This document shows, piece by piece, positions 16,727 to 25,805 of a DNA stretch of 46,687 nucleotides; positions within the stretch are counted from its first letter, which is position 1; every line of letters begins with the position of its first letter. Location: the NCBI GenBank assembly GCA_904502225.1, contig CAJGDO010000010.1:1-46687 (forward strand). The letters are read 5' to 3'. The DNA is from an uncultured Clostridia bacterium (GTDB lineage: Bacteria; Bacillota; Clostridia; Christensenellales; Borkfalkiaceae). The position numbers were made by a program, and so were the translations under genes. The notes below the pieces were generated by a model, which was given only the letters and a program-made list of their open reading frames with translations, did no database searches and was not told where the DNA came from.

Positions 16727-17476
16727 TTATTCAGCGTCAGCAGGTTGTTCTGTGCTTTCGCTTGCAGTTTCTTCTTCAACTCTGAATTCTTCGCCTTGGT
16801 TTGCTTCGATAATTGCGTTTGCAACTACTGATGCGATAAGTTTTACTGCACGTATAGCATCGTCGTTGCCAGGAATTACGTAATCAATAAGGTCTGGGTC
16901 ACAGTTTGTATCGGTGATAGCAATGATTGGGATATTTAAATCTCTTGCTTCTTTAACTGCAATGTCTTCTTGTTCTGGGTCTACAACGAACATAAGACCT
17001 GGAAGAGTTCTCATTTCCTTGATACCGCCAAGGTTTGCTTCGAGTTTGTCTCTTTCAATTTTAAGATTTGCAACTTCTTTCTTTGGAAGAAGTTCGAATT
17101 CGCCCATCTTTTCCATGTTGTTGAGTTTGTTTAATCTTTCAACTCTTGACCTAATAGTCTTGAAGTTGGTAAGCATACCGCCAAGCCATCTTTGGTTAAC
17201 GTAGAATTGACCGCATCTTTCAGCCTCTTCCTTAATAGCGTCTTGGGCTTGCTTCTTTGTTCCAACGAAAAGTACGCTCTTGCCTTGTTTAGCAATTTCT
17301 ACTACGAAAGGATAAACTTTGTTTTCGATAAGGTCAACCGTCTTTTCAAGGTCGATAATATGAATACCGTTTCTTTCGCCATAGATATACTTTTTCATCT
17401 TTGGGTTCCATCTTCTCGTTTGGTGACCAAAGTGAACACCTGTTTCGAGAAGTTGCTTCATTGTAATAACTGCCAT
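16727..17476 (-). CDS. rpsB: 30S ribosomal protein S2
   Basis: Small-subunit protein S2, 249 residues. Diagnostic blocks are LLETGVHFGHQTRRWNPKM at the N-terminus, GKSVLFVGTKKQAQDAI, NQRWLGGMLTNFKTI and IPGNDDAIRAVKLI. The tail (EETASESTEQPADAE) is acidic and variable in the family. It begins the rpsB-tsf operon behind a ~115-nt leader. GGAGG before the ATG fixes the start. Confidence 0.97.
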   Translation of the reverse strand: MAVITMKQLLETGVHFGHQTRRWNPKMKKYIYGERNGIHIIDLEKTVDLIENKVYPFVVEIAKQGKSVLFVGTKKQAQDAIKEEAERCGQFYVNQRWLGGMLTNFKTIRSRVERLNKLNNMEKMGEFELLPKKEVANLKIERDKLEANLGGIKEMRTLPGLMFVVDPEQEDIAVKEARDLNIPIIAITDTNCDPDLIDYVIPGNDDAIRAVKLIASVVANAIIEANQGEEFRVEEETASESTEQPADAE

Positions 17477-17594
17477 AATTTTTACCTCCGTTATTCCTCC
17501 CCAACGCCGTTTATTTGAGAGTACATTTCCACCGACAAATTTTTTTATGGAAACACGAAAACTCCCCTAACAATTGGGTGTGAATTTTTTAGCC
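17477..17594 (-). promoter_or_regulatory. Long 5' leader of rpsB-tsf, possible autoregulatory RNA
   Basis: From the predicted start of transcription (~17593) to the ATG is about 115 nt, long for a housekeeping gene, and it holds two purine-rich GGAGG-like stretches. S2 leaders are known to be bound by S2 in some bacteria. I could not fold a convincing conserved structure by eye. Confidence 0.35.
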
Positions 17595-17599
17595 TGTTT

Positions 17600-17628
17600 A
17601 TTTTAGCATAAATCAGTTTTTTAAGCAA
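17600..17628 (-). promoter_or_regulatory. Promoter of rpsB-tsf
   Basis: Minus strand TTGCTT (17623-17628), 17 bp, TAAAAT (17600-17605). Confidence 0.65.
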
Positions 17629-17672
17629 CTTTTTTAACGCCGTTTTTTAAATATTTTAAACATTAATATATG

Positions 17673-17708
17673 AAAAAAGCCGTCAAACTTAAAAGTTTAA
17701 CGACTTTT
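17673..17708 (-). terminator. Terminator of mtlD
   Basis: AAGTCGTTAAACTT pairs with AAGTTTGACGGCTT with G-T wobbles, followed by a T-run, on the minus strand 17 bp after mtlD. Confidence 0.75.
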
Positions 17709-17724
17709 GTATTGTTTTTTAATT

Positions 17725-18942
17725 TTATACTCTAATTTCTTTGCCTACGACGGTTTCGCAGTGCTTAATCAATTCTTCAACTGATTTTCCTGCAACTGAC
17801 ATATCGTAGAACTCACAAATAAGGTCGGTCATTCTGCCGGTGTATGCACAGTATTTTTCAAGTGTTTTCTTTGCACCGTTTTCTTTTGCAAATGCACAAA
17901 CTTCTTTACTGCTTTCATCGCCTTCCGGTGCAAAACGCATACCAAGAGCAACGCCCAAACACAAATATTCACAAGAAACACCGTGCTTGTCAGCAAGGTT
18001 AATCGCACCGATAAGTCTGTCGTTTGAACCGAGTTTTCTAATGGTATCCTTACCAACCCTTGCAACAGTGTCCGCAAGTGCAACGTTAGTGAAACGATAC
18101 AATAAGTTTTGTGCGTGTGAAATCAAACCTTCAAGTTCAACGCCGTTTTCTTTTGCAACTGCAAGTGCTGATTGACATAAAGCGTTAAGTGCAACGTACT
18201 TAATGTCATAATCGGCAACTGCTTGATAAATGTATTCGTAATTTCTTTGATAGCCAAGATAAGCACACAAAGCGTGGCTCATATTGTGCATAAATAACTT
18301 TCTTTGAATAAATAAGTTAAATGGAGCAAATGGATAAAGATTTTTAATTTCAGGAATTTCACCCTTAAACGCATCTTTATCAACAGGTAAAATGTTGTAT
18401 GGTTCAACACAAACACGAAGTGGGTTGCCTTGTTTTTTCTCTTCTGTCATAACAGGCACCATTCTGCCGATACTTGCTTCAACAAAGCCGATTTCCTTGT
18501 CAATCCTGTCTGCATATTCAGGGATTTGTTCTTTGATTAAACCTTTAAGGAAATGGTCTGCACCGATAAGGTTTTCGCAAATGATAATGTTGAATGGTTT
18601 TGCATTGTTTTCAAAACGCTTTTTTAAGCCCATCGCAATAGGTTTTGCAATGAATTTAAGAACGTTTACGCCGATTGCCGTTGCCATAATGTCGCTTTCA
18701 GCAATTTCGGTTGCAACAAGTTCAACGTCCGTTCCATCAATGCCGTAAACGTTTTTAACAATGTCCGTTTCAACGCCTTCACTGGTCACGATGTCAACAG
18801 GATATTCTTTATCGCTGTTTAATCTGCCGATAACTTCTTTATTTATATCGATAAATCCTACCGAATAACCACTTTGTGAAAATAGTTGACCTATAAAGCC
18901 TCTGCCGATGTTGCCGGCACCATACATAATAAATTTTTTCAT
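17725..18942 (-). CDS. mtlD: Mannitol-1-phosphate 5-dehydrogenase family protein
   Basis: The 405-residue protein fits the long-chain mannitol dehydrogenase family, converting mannitol 1-phosphate and fructose 6-phosphate with NAD(H). It has the N-terminal GAGNIGRGFIGQLF (8-21), VGFIDINKEVI, IICENLIGADHFLKG and, in the C-terminal domain, KLFMHNMSHALCAYLGYQ with the conserved lysine and histidine residues of the active site. No mannitol PTS genes are nearby, so it may act on another polyol phosphate or supply mannitol internally. It has its own promoter and terminator. Confidence 0.85.
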   Translation of the reverse strand: MKKFIMYGAGNIGRGFIGQLFSQSGYSVGFIDINKEVIGRLNSDKEYPVDIVTSEGVETDIVKNVYGIDGTDVELVATEIAESDIMATAIGVNVLKFIAKPIAMGLKKRFENNAKPFNIIICENLIGADHFLKGLIKEQIPEYADRIDKEIGFVEASIGRMVPVMTEEKKQGNPLRVCVEPYNILPVDKDAFKGEIPEIKNLYPFAPFNLFIQRKLFMHNMSHALCAYLGYQRNYEYIYQAVADYDIKYVALNALCQSALAVAKENGVELEGLISHAQNLLYRFTNVALADTVARVGKDTIRKLGSNDRLIGAINLADKHGVSCEYLCLGVALGMRFAPEGDESSKEVCAFAKENGAKKTLEKYCAYTGRMTDLICEFYDMSVAGKSVEELIKHCETVVGKEIRV

Positions 18943-18992
18943 AAAAGCCCTCGCTAATTTGTTTTTACCTTTGGCTTATTGCCATCAGCGTT

Positions 18993-19021
18993 ATTATAGC
19001 ACATTGAATTTTGTTTTGCAA
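18993..19021 (-). promoter_or_regulatory. Promoter of mtlD
   Basis: TTGCAA (19016-19021), 17 bp, TATAAT (18993-18998) on the minus strand. The -35 box lies at the turn of a near-perfect inverted repeat (about 19006-19030), which may be an operator. Confidence 0.6.
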
Positions 19022-19062
19022 ACAAAAATTTCTCTATTGTCTATTTAATTTTATTTGTTTTT

Positions 19063-20235
19063 TTATAAATGATTTATTCCAAGCCCACTGCGAATTTCTT
19101 TCATATAATCCAACTCGCTTTGGCTAACTTCTTGCATGCGTTTTATTTTTGAAATTGATTTTGGTCTTGTAAAAATTACTTTTATCCACCTATAAACGTG
19201 GCAAAATGGAAGTAGCCAAATTGCTTTTTTTAGCACAGGAAAGGCAAATTTCATTTGCTCTGTTGGTAAAAAAATCTTCTTCCAAACAGTTTTTTTGTGG
19301 GCGTTTTCACCATCATCGCCAGCGTTTGATGCCACGTCTGACGCTGATTTTTTTTGCTCGTTTGAAAGTATATCTGACTCTAAAATGTGTTCTGCTAATT
19401 TCTTTGTAAACTCGTCGGCTTCTGCATCGTCAAATAGGTAATTTGCCACCTTTTCAAACTGATTTTTGAACTGCAAAAGTCCACATTTTTCAAGTTCAGC
19501 GTTTAGGTATTTTTCATCTAATTCAAAGGTTTTTCTATAAAGGTAAATATCGGTTAAATGGCGGATTCCTACCCCTGCACTTTCAGCAAAATGGTATGCG
19601 GAATGCCCCAAGATTGAAATATAGAAAACCTCTTTATTCATCTGATAAAAATAGTTGTAGCCTTCCTTTAATTCCGCCCTGTCAAAACCTTTGTTTTGCA
19701 CGCCAAAATATTTTTCAAGCGGGCCAACAAAAATGGTTTTATGAAGTTCAAAAAAAGTTCTTGTTGTTGGGTAAAAAACTATATCGTGATGTTCGTCGTG
19801 TCGTTTAGTTTGAAGAGAAAGTTCTTTTACAAGTTTGCGAACTTTCTTTATTTGGTCAACATCAATCAACACGTCACAATCGGTAGCAAAACGCATATCG
19901 GTTGATGGATAGATTTTCTTTAAGTGATAGCCTTTTAATGGCATGTGTTTTATGCCGTTTTTCTCAAAAGCCGTTAGAACAGTGTTAATATCATATTCGC
20001 TTTGAATATCTAACCTAACTTCGTGCTGAATTGCCATTTCTAACACACGCAAAAATGGTGGAAAAAGTTTTTCTTTAACATTTTCCACTGCCTTAAGCAC
20101 CACCACGCTCATTGAATGAGCGGTGCATAAGTTAAATAAAGTTTTATAGTCAAGCCCTTCTGGGACAAAATCAACTTTTTGATTTTTAATCCCACGTTTA
20201 ACGCACTCAACAAAAAATCTTTGCTCGTTAGTCAC
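19063..20235 (-). CDS. Nucleotidyltransferase family protein (NTP_transf_5-like)
   Basis: A 390-residue protein with the core of the uncharacterised nucleotidyltransferase family found in many polysaccharide loci: PLKGYHLKKIYP (99-110), then STDMRFATDCDVLID (111-125) with the acidic pair D119/D121. Residues ~300-390 include a basic, partly hydrophobic segment that may touch the membrane. The start is GTG, supported by TAGGAG 6 nt upstream. It is the last gene of the 21-gene polysaccharide run. Its acceptor and donor are unknown. Confidence 0.75.
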   Translation of the reverse strand: MTNEQRFFVECVKRGIKNQKVDFVPEGLDYKTLFNLCTAHSMSVVVLKAVENVKEKLFPPFLRVLEMAIQHEVRLDIQSEYDINTVLTAFEKNGIKHMPLKGYHLKKIYPSTDMRFATDCDVLIDVDQIKKVRKLVKELSLQTKRHDEHHDIVFYPTTRTFFELHKTIFVGPLEKYFGVQNKGFDRAELKEGYNYFYQMNKEVFYISILGHSAYHFAESAGVGIRHLTDIYLYRKTFELDEKYLNAELEKCGLLQFKNQFEKVANYLFDDAEADEFTKKLAEHILESDILSNEQKKSASDVASNAGDDGENAHKKTVWKKIFLPTEQMKFAFPVLKKAIWLLPFCHVYRWIKVIFTRPKSISKIKRMQEVSQSELDYMKEIRSGLGINHL

Positions 20236-20256
20236 GCCGTTCTCCTATTTAATCAA

Positions 20257-21459
20257 CTATTCAACAATCTCAAAAAAAGTATCTGGCTTTTTATCATCAA
20301 ATTGCTCGTTTGCCCACATAACGGTCACCAAACTTTCAGTTTCTGAAAGGTTTATTATATTATGTGTATAGCCAGGAAGCATATGAACAGCCTTTATATC
20401 TTCCCCACTTACTTCAAAATTAAGCACTTCATCCGTGCCGATTTTTCTTTGTTGGATAAGACCTTTGCCCGAAACAACAATGAAAAATTCCCATTTAGAG
20501 TGGTGCCAATGCTGACCTTTTGTAATGCCAGGTTTTGAAATATTTATTGACACTTGCCCACACTTTTCACTCTTAATTAGTTCGGTAAAACTGCCACGAA
20601 GGTCTTGGTTCATTTTTAATGGGAAAGCAACTTTTTCTTTTGGCAAATAACTTAAATAAGTTGAATATAACTTTTTAGCAAAACTTCCGTTTGGTATTTC
20701 TGGAATAACAAGCGTCTTGCTTTGCTCACTAAACGTATATAATAAATCAACTATTTCGCCAAGCGTCACTTTATGCGTTATAGGTGCATAGTAGAATCTG
20801 CCATTTCGACTTTGCACAGGCGTCAAACCATCATAATCGCAACGATGGGCTTTGCCTTCCAACAAGTCGAGCATTTCTGACACTAAATCATCAATGTAAA
20901 GAAGTTCTAACTCTATTGCTCTATCGTTTACAGTAATTGGCAAGTCTAACGCAACGTTGTTGCAAAAGGTTGCAACGGCACTGTTATAGTTTGGTCTGCA
21001 CCACTTTCCAAATAAGTTAGGAAAACGGTAAACGTAAACTTCTGCACCCGTTTCTTTTCCATAGTCAAAGAAAAGTTCTTCGCCTGCCTTTTTGCTCTTA
21101 CCATACTCGCCGTCAGCATATCTGCCAATCAACGTCGCTTGAATAGAAGAAGAAAGCATTACAGGACAAGTGTTGTTATATTTCTTTAACGTGTTTAACA
21201 AGGTTGACGCAAAACCAAAGTTGCCTTGCATAAACTCTTCTTGCGTTTGTGGGCGGTTTACCCCCGCAAGATTGAACACAAAGTCTGCTTTTTGGCAATA
21301 TTTTTCTAAATCTAATTTATCGCTATCGATATCGTATTCAAAAATATCTTCGATTAAAAGATTAGGTCTAGTTTTATCCTTGCCGTCTTTTATATTTTTT
21401 AATGAGGCACAAAGGTTTTTTCCAACAAACCCTTTCGCCCCTGTAATAAGAATTTTCAT
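20257..21459 (-). CDS. capF: CapF/WbjC/FnlB-type bifunctional reductase
   Basis: CapF (400 residues here) acts second in the UDP-N-acetyl-L-fucosamine route: it epimerises at C3 and reduces at C4 with NADPH to UDP-2-acetamido-2,6-dideoxy-L-talose. The N-terminal Rossmann domain opens ILITGAKGFVGKNLC and contains FNLAGVNRP and YGKSKKAGE (YxxxK). The C-terminal cupin has KGQHWHHSKWEFFIVVSGKG and LPGYTHNIINLSE, with metal-binding histidines. It follows capE directly, as in known clusters. No CapG/FnlC epimerase is in the window. Confidence 0.9.
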   Translation of the reverse strand: MKILITGAKGFVGKNLCASLKNIKDGKDKTRPNLLIEDIFEYDIDSDKLDLEKYCQKADFVFNLAGVNRPQTQEEFMQGNFGFASTLLNTLKKYNNTCPVMLSSSIQATLIGRYADGEYGKSKKAGEELFFDYGKETGAEVYVYRFPNLFGKWCRPNYNSAVATFCNNVALDLPITVNDRAIELELLYIDDLVSEMLDLLEGKAHRCDYDGLTPVQSRNGRFYYAPITHKVTLGEIVDLLYTFSEQSKTLVIPEIPNGSFAKKLYSTYLSYLPKEKVAFPLKMNQDLRGSFTELIKSEKCGQVSINISKPGITKGQHWHHSKWEFFIVVSGKGLIQQRKIGTDEVLNFEVSGEDIKAVHMLPGYTHNIINLSETESLVTVMWANEQFDDKKPDTFFEIVE

Positions 21460-21468
21460 AATCTGTCC

Positions 21469-22506
21469 TTATTTACTTAACTCATACTTAATATATTGCA
21501 AAGCAGAAATCTTTGCCTTGGTTTCTTCCACAGTTAAAAGTTTTGTATTGTTAGAATTAAATTCAGTTAAGGTGTTGCGTTCAACGTCGCCATGTGTTAA
21601 ATATTTATCATAATTTAAACCACGCTTATCGCAAGGCACTCTATAAAAGTCGCCTAGGTCAATAGCGTTTGCACATTCTTCGTTAGTTAAAAGTGTTTCA
21701 TACATTTTTTCGCCGTGACGAATTCCAATAACTTTGATATTGTTTTTATCCCCACCAAATAATTCACAAACGGCTTCTGCTTGTGTTTGAATTGTACAAG
21801 CAGGTGCTTTTTGAACAAGAATATCACCACTTTCGCCATTTTCAAATGCAAAAAGCACTAGGTCAACCGCTTCGTCAAGAGACATAATAAATCTTGTCAT
21901 ACTTGGGTCGGTAATTGTTATAGGATTACCATTTCTAATTTGCTCAATCCAAAGCGGAATAACGCTACCACGAGAGCACATAACGTTTCCATAACGAGTA
22001 CAGCAAATCTTGGTTTTATCAGGCGAAACTGTGCGTGATTTTGCAACAACAACCTTTTCCATCATAGCCTTGCTTGTCCCCATTGCATTTACAGGATAAG
22101 CTGCTTTATCGGTTGACAAACAAACAACGTTTTTAACCCCTTCTTCTATTGCCGCCGTCAACACGTTCTCTGTACCTAAAACGTTGGTTTTAACTGCTTC
22201 AATAGGGAAGAACTCGCAAGATGGCACTTGTTTTAATGCTGCTGCGTGAAATATATAGTCAACGCCGTGCATAGCATTTTTTACTGATTGGATATCCCTA
22301 ACGTCGCCAATATAAAACTTAATTTTATCAGCAACTTCTGGCATTTTTACTTGAAACTCGTGTCTCATATCGTCTTGTTTTTTCTCATCACGAGAAAAAA
22401 TACGAATTTCACCAATATCGGTTTTTAAAAATCTGTTTAGAACGGCATTACCAAAACTTCCCGTTCCCCCTGTAATTAATAAAGTTTTTCCCTTAAATAA
22501 TGACAT
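21469..22506 (-). CDS. capE: CapE/WbjB-type UDP-GlcNAc 4,6-dehydratase/5-epimerase
   Basis: A 345-residue inverting dehydratase that turns UDP-GlcNAc into a 4-keto-6-deoxy-L-sugar nucleotide. It shows the NADP site LLITGGTGSFGNAVL (9-23), IFSRDEKKQDDMRHEF, HAAALKQVPSCEF, and STDKAAYPVNAMGTSKAMME. The YxxxK tyrosine is replaced by M142 (MGTSK, K146), as in the CapE/FlaA1 group. It supplies CapF, encoded 9 bp downstream. Confidence 0.92.
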   Translation of the reverse strand: MSLFKGKTLLITGGTGSFGNAVLNRFLKTDIGEIRIFSRDEKKQDDMRHEFQVKMPEVADKIKFYIGDVRDIQSVKNAMHGVDYIFHAAALKQVPSCEFFPIEAVKTNVLGTENVLTAAIEEGVKNVVCLSTDKAAYPVNAMGTSKAMMEKVVVAKSRTVSPDKTKICCTRYGNVMCSRGSVIPLWIEQIRNGNPITITDPSMTRFIMSLDEAVDLVLFAFENGESGDILVQKAPACTIQTQAEAVCELFGGDKNNIKVIGIRHGEKMYETLLTNEECANAIDLGDFYRVPCDKRGLNYDKYLTHGDVERNTLTEFNSNNTKLLTVEETKAKISALQYIKYELSK

Positions 22507-22508
22507 AA

Positions 22509-23519
22509 TTACTTTTTCCTTCCTTTTCTACAAAATATTGATTTAAATAATTGTTTTGCTTGTCCGTGCGTTAATCTTAACCAAAAAGATTCACACCGCC
22601 TCCAAAAACGAACAAAAGGATGTCCTACTGCCATTACTCTATAAAGTTTGTTTCTAAACTTAACATCCTCAATCACATATTCTTGGTGTTTTAACGGAAA
22701 CTCATACTCATAAGTTTTCATATTGAAAATTCGTCGGATCCCCCTTGGTAAAACATCCAAACTTGCCGCCCCATGTGTCGATTCACCTTCATTGCCAATG
22801 TTTGAAATCAAGTTTTTACAAGGAACAATATTTAAGCGACTATTCAACTTCGCATTGGCACTTAAAATTGATTCATAGTATGCAATTCCTTCTTTGTTTT
22901 GTTTGTTATACAATTCAATTCTTTTTTTAGTATTAAATTGGTCTTTGTAGAAATCGTTAAATTTTTCCACATAATAATCATTTTCTACAAAAGCAACGTG
23001 GTCTGTCCATTCATCTATAACTCTCTTCCAAGTTGCCCAACCCGTTATTGTCTCTGTTGATGTAAAGACATAGTCATAAGGCGAATCATAAATTTCAAGA
23101 TTATTCATTCCGCAAATAATATTAATTCTTTGGTCATCTTTATAACGTTCAAGCAACTCTTTACAATAAGGAAAAAAGCTTTGAGAAGGCACGTCATCGT
23201 CTTCTAAAACTATCCCTATTTCTTCAGTTTCAAACATCCATTTTTGTGCCAAATATTCAGATGGGTCACATCCATTATTTTTTTCTTGATAGTTTGTGTA
23301 AACTTCACATTCCCAATCAATATCAGACACAACTTCTCGACATTTTTGAACATTTACAACATCATCTAAACGATTTTCCCTTGCTCCGTCTTGAAACAAA
23401 TATAATTTGCTTGGTTTTGCAATTTTAACTTGCTCAAAGACCCTTTTAAGCATATTTGGTCTATTGAAAAATAAAATTAAAACAGGTATATCAATTTTGC
23501 TTTTTTCTTTTTGCGACAT
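22509..23519 (-). CDS. Glycosyltransferase, GT-A fold (HlpA/GNT-I-like)
   Basis: The 336-residue sequence begins IPVLILFFNRPNMLKRVFEQ, typical of GT-A transferases annotated as hemolytic-protein HlpA-like or GNT-I-like. It carries EDDD (106-109) in IGIVLEDDDVPSQSFFPYC, the probable metal/nucleotide-sugar site, and TETITGWATWKRVIDEW, a family hallmark. There are no membrane segments. It lies between the aldolase fusion and capE with tight spacing. Donor sugar unknown. Confidence 0.75.
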   Translation of the reverse strand: MSQKEKSKIDIPVLILFFNRPNMLKRVFEQVKIAKPSKLYLFQDGARENRLDDVVNVQKCREVVSDIDWECEVYTNYQEKNNGCDPSEYLAQKWMFETEEIGIVLEDDDVPSQSFFPYCKELLERYKDDQRINIICGMNNLEIYDSPYDYVFTSTETITGWATWKRVIDEWTDHVAFVENDYYVEKFNDFYKDQFNTKKRIELYNKQNKEGIAYYESILSANAKLNSRLNIVPCKNLISNIGNEGESTHGAASLDVLPRGIRRIFNMKTYEYEFPLKHQEYVIEDVKFRNKLYRVMAVGHPFVRFWRRCESFWLRLTHGQAKQLFKSIFCRKGRKK

Positions 23520-23550
23520 CTTAAATGCTCCTTATCTGAAAATTCTTTTT

Positions 23551-25137
23551 TTAACGTTCTTTCCCATATTGCTCGAACATCGAACTCGTAAGATAAATAA
23601 TATTAATCTTTTCTGAATATTTACTTAAAACTTCTTTCATCCCAGTGTTTAACTCATCTATACCATCATTTTGATAAGATAGCTCCATTGATGTTTTAAC
23701 ATAATTTTGTCCACTTGAATGCGAATAACCATCAAAGCCTGCCAAATAAATTTCTTTAATGCCTAAATTTATTAACAATTTGATGGACATTAAGCCTGCA
23801 TTATCAAAAACTCTTTGGTCATCATTTATCAAGTCCATATAATTAACTTTAACAAAAAACTCTTCTGCACTTATATTAGAAGTTAAAATAACTTTATTTT
23901 GAACAGCCCCTGAAAGATTGCCATATCGACGAATATTACTTACGAAAACATAATCGGTTGTTTCACCAAAATCAAAGTTAACGCTTATTGAAACAACGTC
24001 TGGTTGACTAATAAATTTATCAATTTTTCCCTTAAATTTTTCTGCACTTTTGCCTGGTGCAATTAAAACCACTTTCTTTCCGTTAAGTGCTTGCTTAAAT
24101 TCATATAGTCTACCATCTTTTACTTTGCCACGGCTCATAAAAGAAACATATAATTCTTCTATATAATTCTTGTCAAAATTAATCTGCTTTTCTTCCTTAA
24201 TATCATCAAAAATCGCATCCATTTCGGAAATGGTCAACGTATGTTTGTCGGCCAAAAATTTTGCATAATTAGGGTGAATGTTATGCTTTGCCGATAGATA
24301 ATTAGGTAAAGAATACCCCCATTGGCTTTTTTGATAAAAATCATTAACAACCTCATCAATTAAAGATAAAATTGGTTGTACGTTATATTGTTTATCGTTA
24401 ACGTTAATTAGATAATCTAAAAACAACTCCGTATTTAAGTTTCCTGCACCTCTTCCCATTCCCATTATGCTGGTATCGATTATTAACTCTCTAGTAGTTT
24501 TTGTTTCTACAAAAAATCTTGCATTTGAGTGTGCCAACTGCAAATTGTTATGTGCATGATAGCCAAGTTTAATATCTTGTCTTAAATTGTTATCCACTAA
24601 ATAAAACAAGCGTGCTAAATCATTTTGTTTCATTACGCCAAAACTATCAACAATATAAAAAGCATATGGTGATAAACTGTTAGCTTTATGTATAAGGTCT
24701 AAAAATTCAGCATCTGAATAACTTAATGACACCATTGCTTGTACAAATACTTCATAGCCTTTTTCTTTAATACTTTCACAAAGTTTAATGGCATCATTTA
24801 AGTCTTTCTTATGAAACGCTACTCTAATTCCATCTATACCGTTTTCAGTTCTATTCTCCAAGCCATTTATATTAAGTTCACCATAGTTTGCTAATAAAAC
24901 AAATTTCTTGCCTTTTTTATCTTTAGGTATAAATTGATTAACTTGTTCCATTCTAGAGTATTTAGTTATGTCTTGATTATAATTTATTTTATGCGACAAG
25001 AATCCGCACTCAACAATATCAATATTTGCTTCTATTAATCCGCAAATAATACGTTGAATATTTGGAATACCAAAATTAAAATCATTACAATATCCACCAT
25101 CTCGCAATGTACAATCTAACACTTGTATTTTTTTCAT
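23551..25137 (-). CDS. DRE-TIM (HMGL-like) aldolase fused to a Maf/DUF115-like domain
   Basis: A 528-residue two-domain protein. The N-terminal ~300 residues are a DRE-TIM metallolyase like 4-hydroxy-2-oxovalerate aldolases: LDCTLRDGGYCNDF (7-20) with metal ligand D8 and R12/D13, GYHAHNN (192-198) with H194/H196, and GMGRGAGNLNTE (226-237). The C-terminal domain starts at KKVVLIAPGKSAEKF (354-368) and includes YLAGFDGYSHSSG, resembling the sugar-nucleotide/pterin-kinase-like fold of Maf and DUF115 proteins. It lies 11 bp after a CMP-acid cytidylyltransferase gene. A pyruvate aldolase making a 2-keto-3-deoxy acid that is then CMP-activated is an attractive but unproved role. Confidence 0.75.
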   Translation of the reverse strand: MKKIQVLDCTLRDGGYCNDFNFGIPNIQRIICGLIEANIDIVECGFLSHKINYNQDITKYSRMEQVNQFIPKDKKGKKFVLLANYGELNINGLENRTENGIDGIRVAFHKKDLNDAIKLCESIKEKGYEVFVQAMVSLSYSDAEFLDLIHKANSLSPYAFYIVDSFGVMKQNDLARLFYLVDNNLRQDIKLGYHAHNNLQLAHSNARFFVETKTTRELIIDTSIMGMGRGAGNLNTELFLDYLINVNDKQYNVQPILSLIDEVVNDFYQKSQWGYSLPNYLSAKHNIHPNYAKFLADKHTLTISEMDAIFDDIKEEKQINFDKNYIEELYVSFMSRGKVKDGRLYEFKQALNGKKVVLIAPGKSAEKFKGKIDKFISQPDVVSISVNFDFGETTDYVFVSNIRRYGNLSGAVQNKVILTSNISAEEFFVKVNYMDLINDDQRVFDNAGLMSIKLLINLGIKEIYLAGFDGYSHSSGQNYVKTSMELSYQNDGIDELNTGMKEVLSKYSEKINIIYLTSSMFEQYGKER

Positions 25138-25148
25138 ATAATCACCTT

Positions 25149-25805
25149 TTATTTTTTAGATAATATTGAAGTATATATTGCATCAGCAATTTCAAAGTCA
25201 ATAGGATTATTGATGTCTGTGGCTTCAATTTCTGACACTTCTAAAATAAATGGTTTTTCTCCGATTCTTCTTCTTAATTTTTCAATAACGTCCTTTGTAA
25301 ATATATAAAGTCCTGTTGTTTCCATATAAATAGGGTCTAAATCTTGTGTTCTAGGAATATTTTGTGGGTCATAGTTAAGTGGCTTACCGTTTAGCCAGAA
25401 AAAATCTTGATGTCTTTTTACGGCTATAGCTGAATCATATTCCCCACTTTTAACCGCTTTAATTCCTTTATCTATACTTTCAGAAAGTTGGAATGGTGCT
25501 GTTGCGTGTGCAAGAACATAAATATCAGCTGGAACCGCTTGTGAAAACGCATAAAACATATCGTTTACATTCGCTTGGGCAGTGTCATATTTTTCATCAC
25601 GCTTAAGATAATTGACACCATCAATTAAATATTCTTTTATTTCTTCTTTGCTACAATAAACGTAAGTTTCATCAACTTCTTGTGCACCTTTTAATGCTTT
25701 TAATATAAAATGAATTAAAGGTGTTCCATCACTAAATCTTTTTGTGTTTTTTCCTGGGGTTCTTTCATTGTTCATTTTTATTGGTACTAATGCAACAACT
25801 TTCAT
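25149..25805 (-). CDS. CMP-acylneuraminate synthetase-like cytidylyltransferase
   Basis: The 218-residue protein matches NeuA/KdsB-type enzymes that activate 2-keto sugar acids with CTP. It shows ALVPIKMNNERTPGKNTKRF (5-24), keeping the R-x-P-x-K-N core, although the usual GGSK-type stretch is replaced by MNNE; then HATAPFQ (100-106) in place of PTSP, and SEIEATDINNPIDFEIAD, the conserved end. Its stop is followed by the aldolase gene, and its ATG overlaps the stop of the GT52-like gene (TAATG). The altered loop hints at a substrate other than ordinary sialic acid. Confidence 0.82.
   Translation of the reverse strand: MKVVALVPIKMNNERTPGKNTKRFSDGTPLIHFILKALKGAQEVDETYVYCSKEEIKEYLIDGVNYLKRDEKYDTAQANVNDMFYAFSQAVPADIYVLAHATAPFQLSESIDKGIKAVKSGEYDSAIAVKRHQDFFWLNGKPLNYDPQNIPRTQDLDPIYMETTGLYIFTKDVIEKLRRRIGEKPFILEVSEIEATDINNPIDFEIADAIYTSILSKK

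Noticed and set aside
17725..18942. mtlD as part of a mannitol PTS operon
   Set aside because: No PTS or mannitol regulator gene is adjacent; it has its own promoter and terminator.
25149..25805. Naming this gene neuA
   Set aside because: The nucleotide-binding loop differs from standard CMP-sialate synthetases and no sialic-acid synthase is present, so a sialic-acid name would claim too much.
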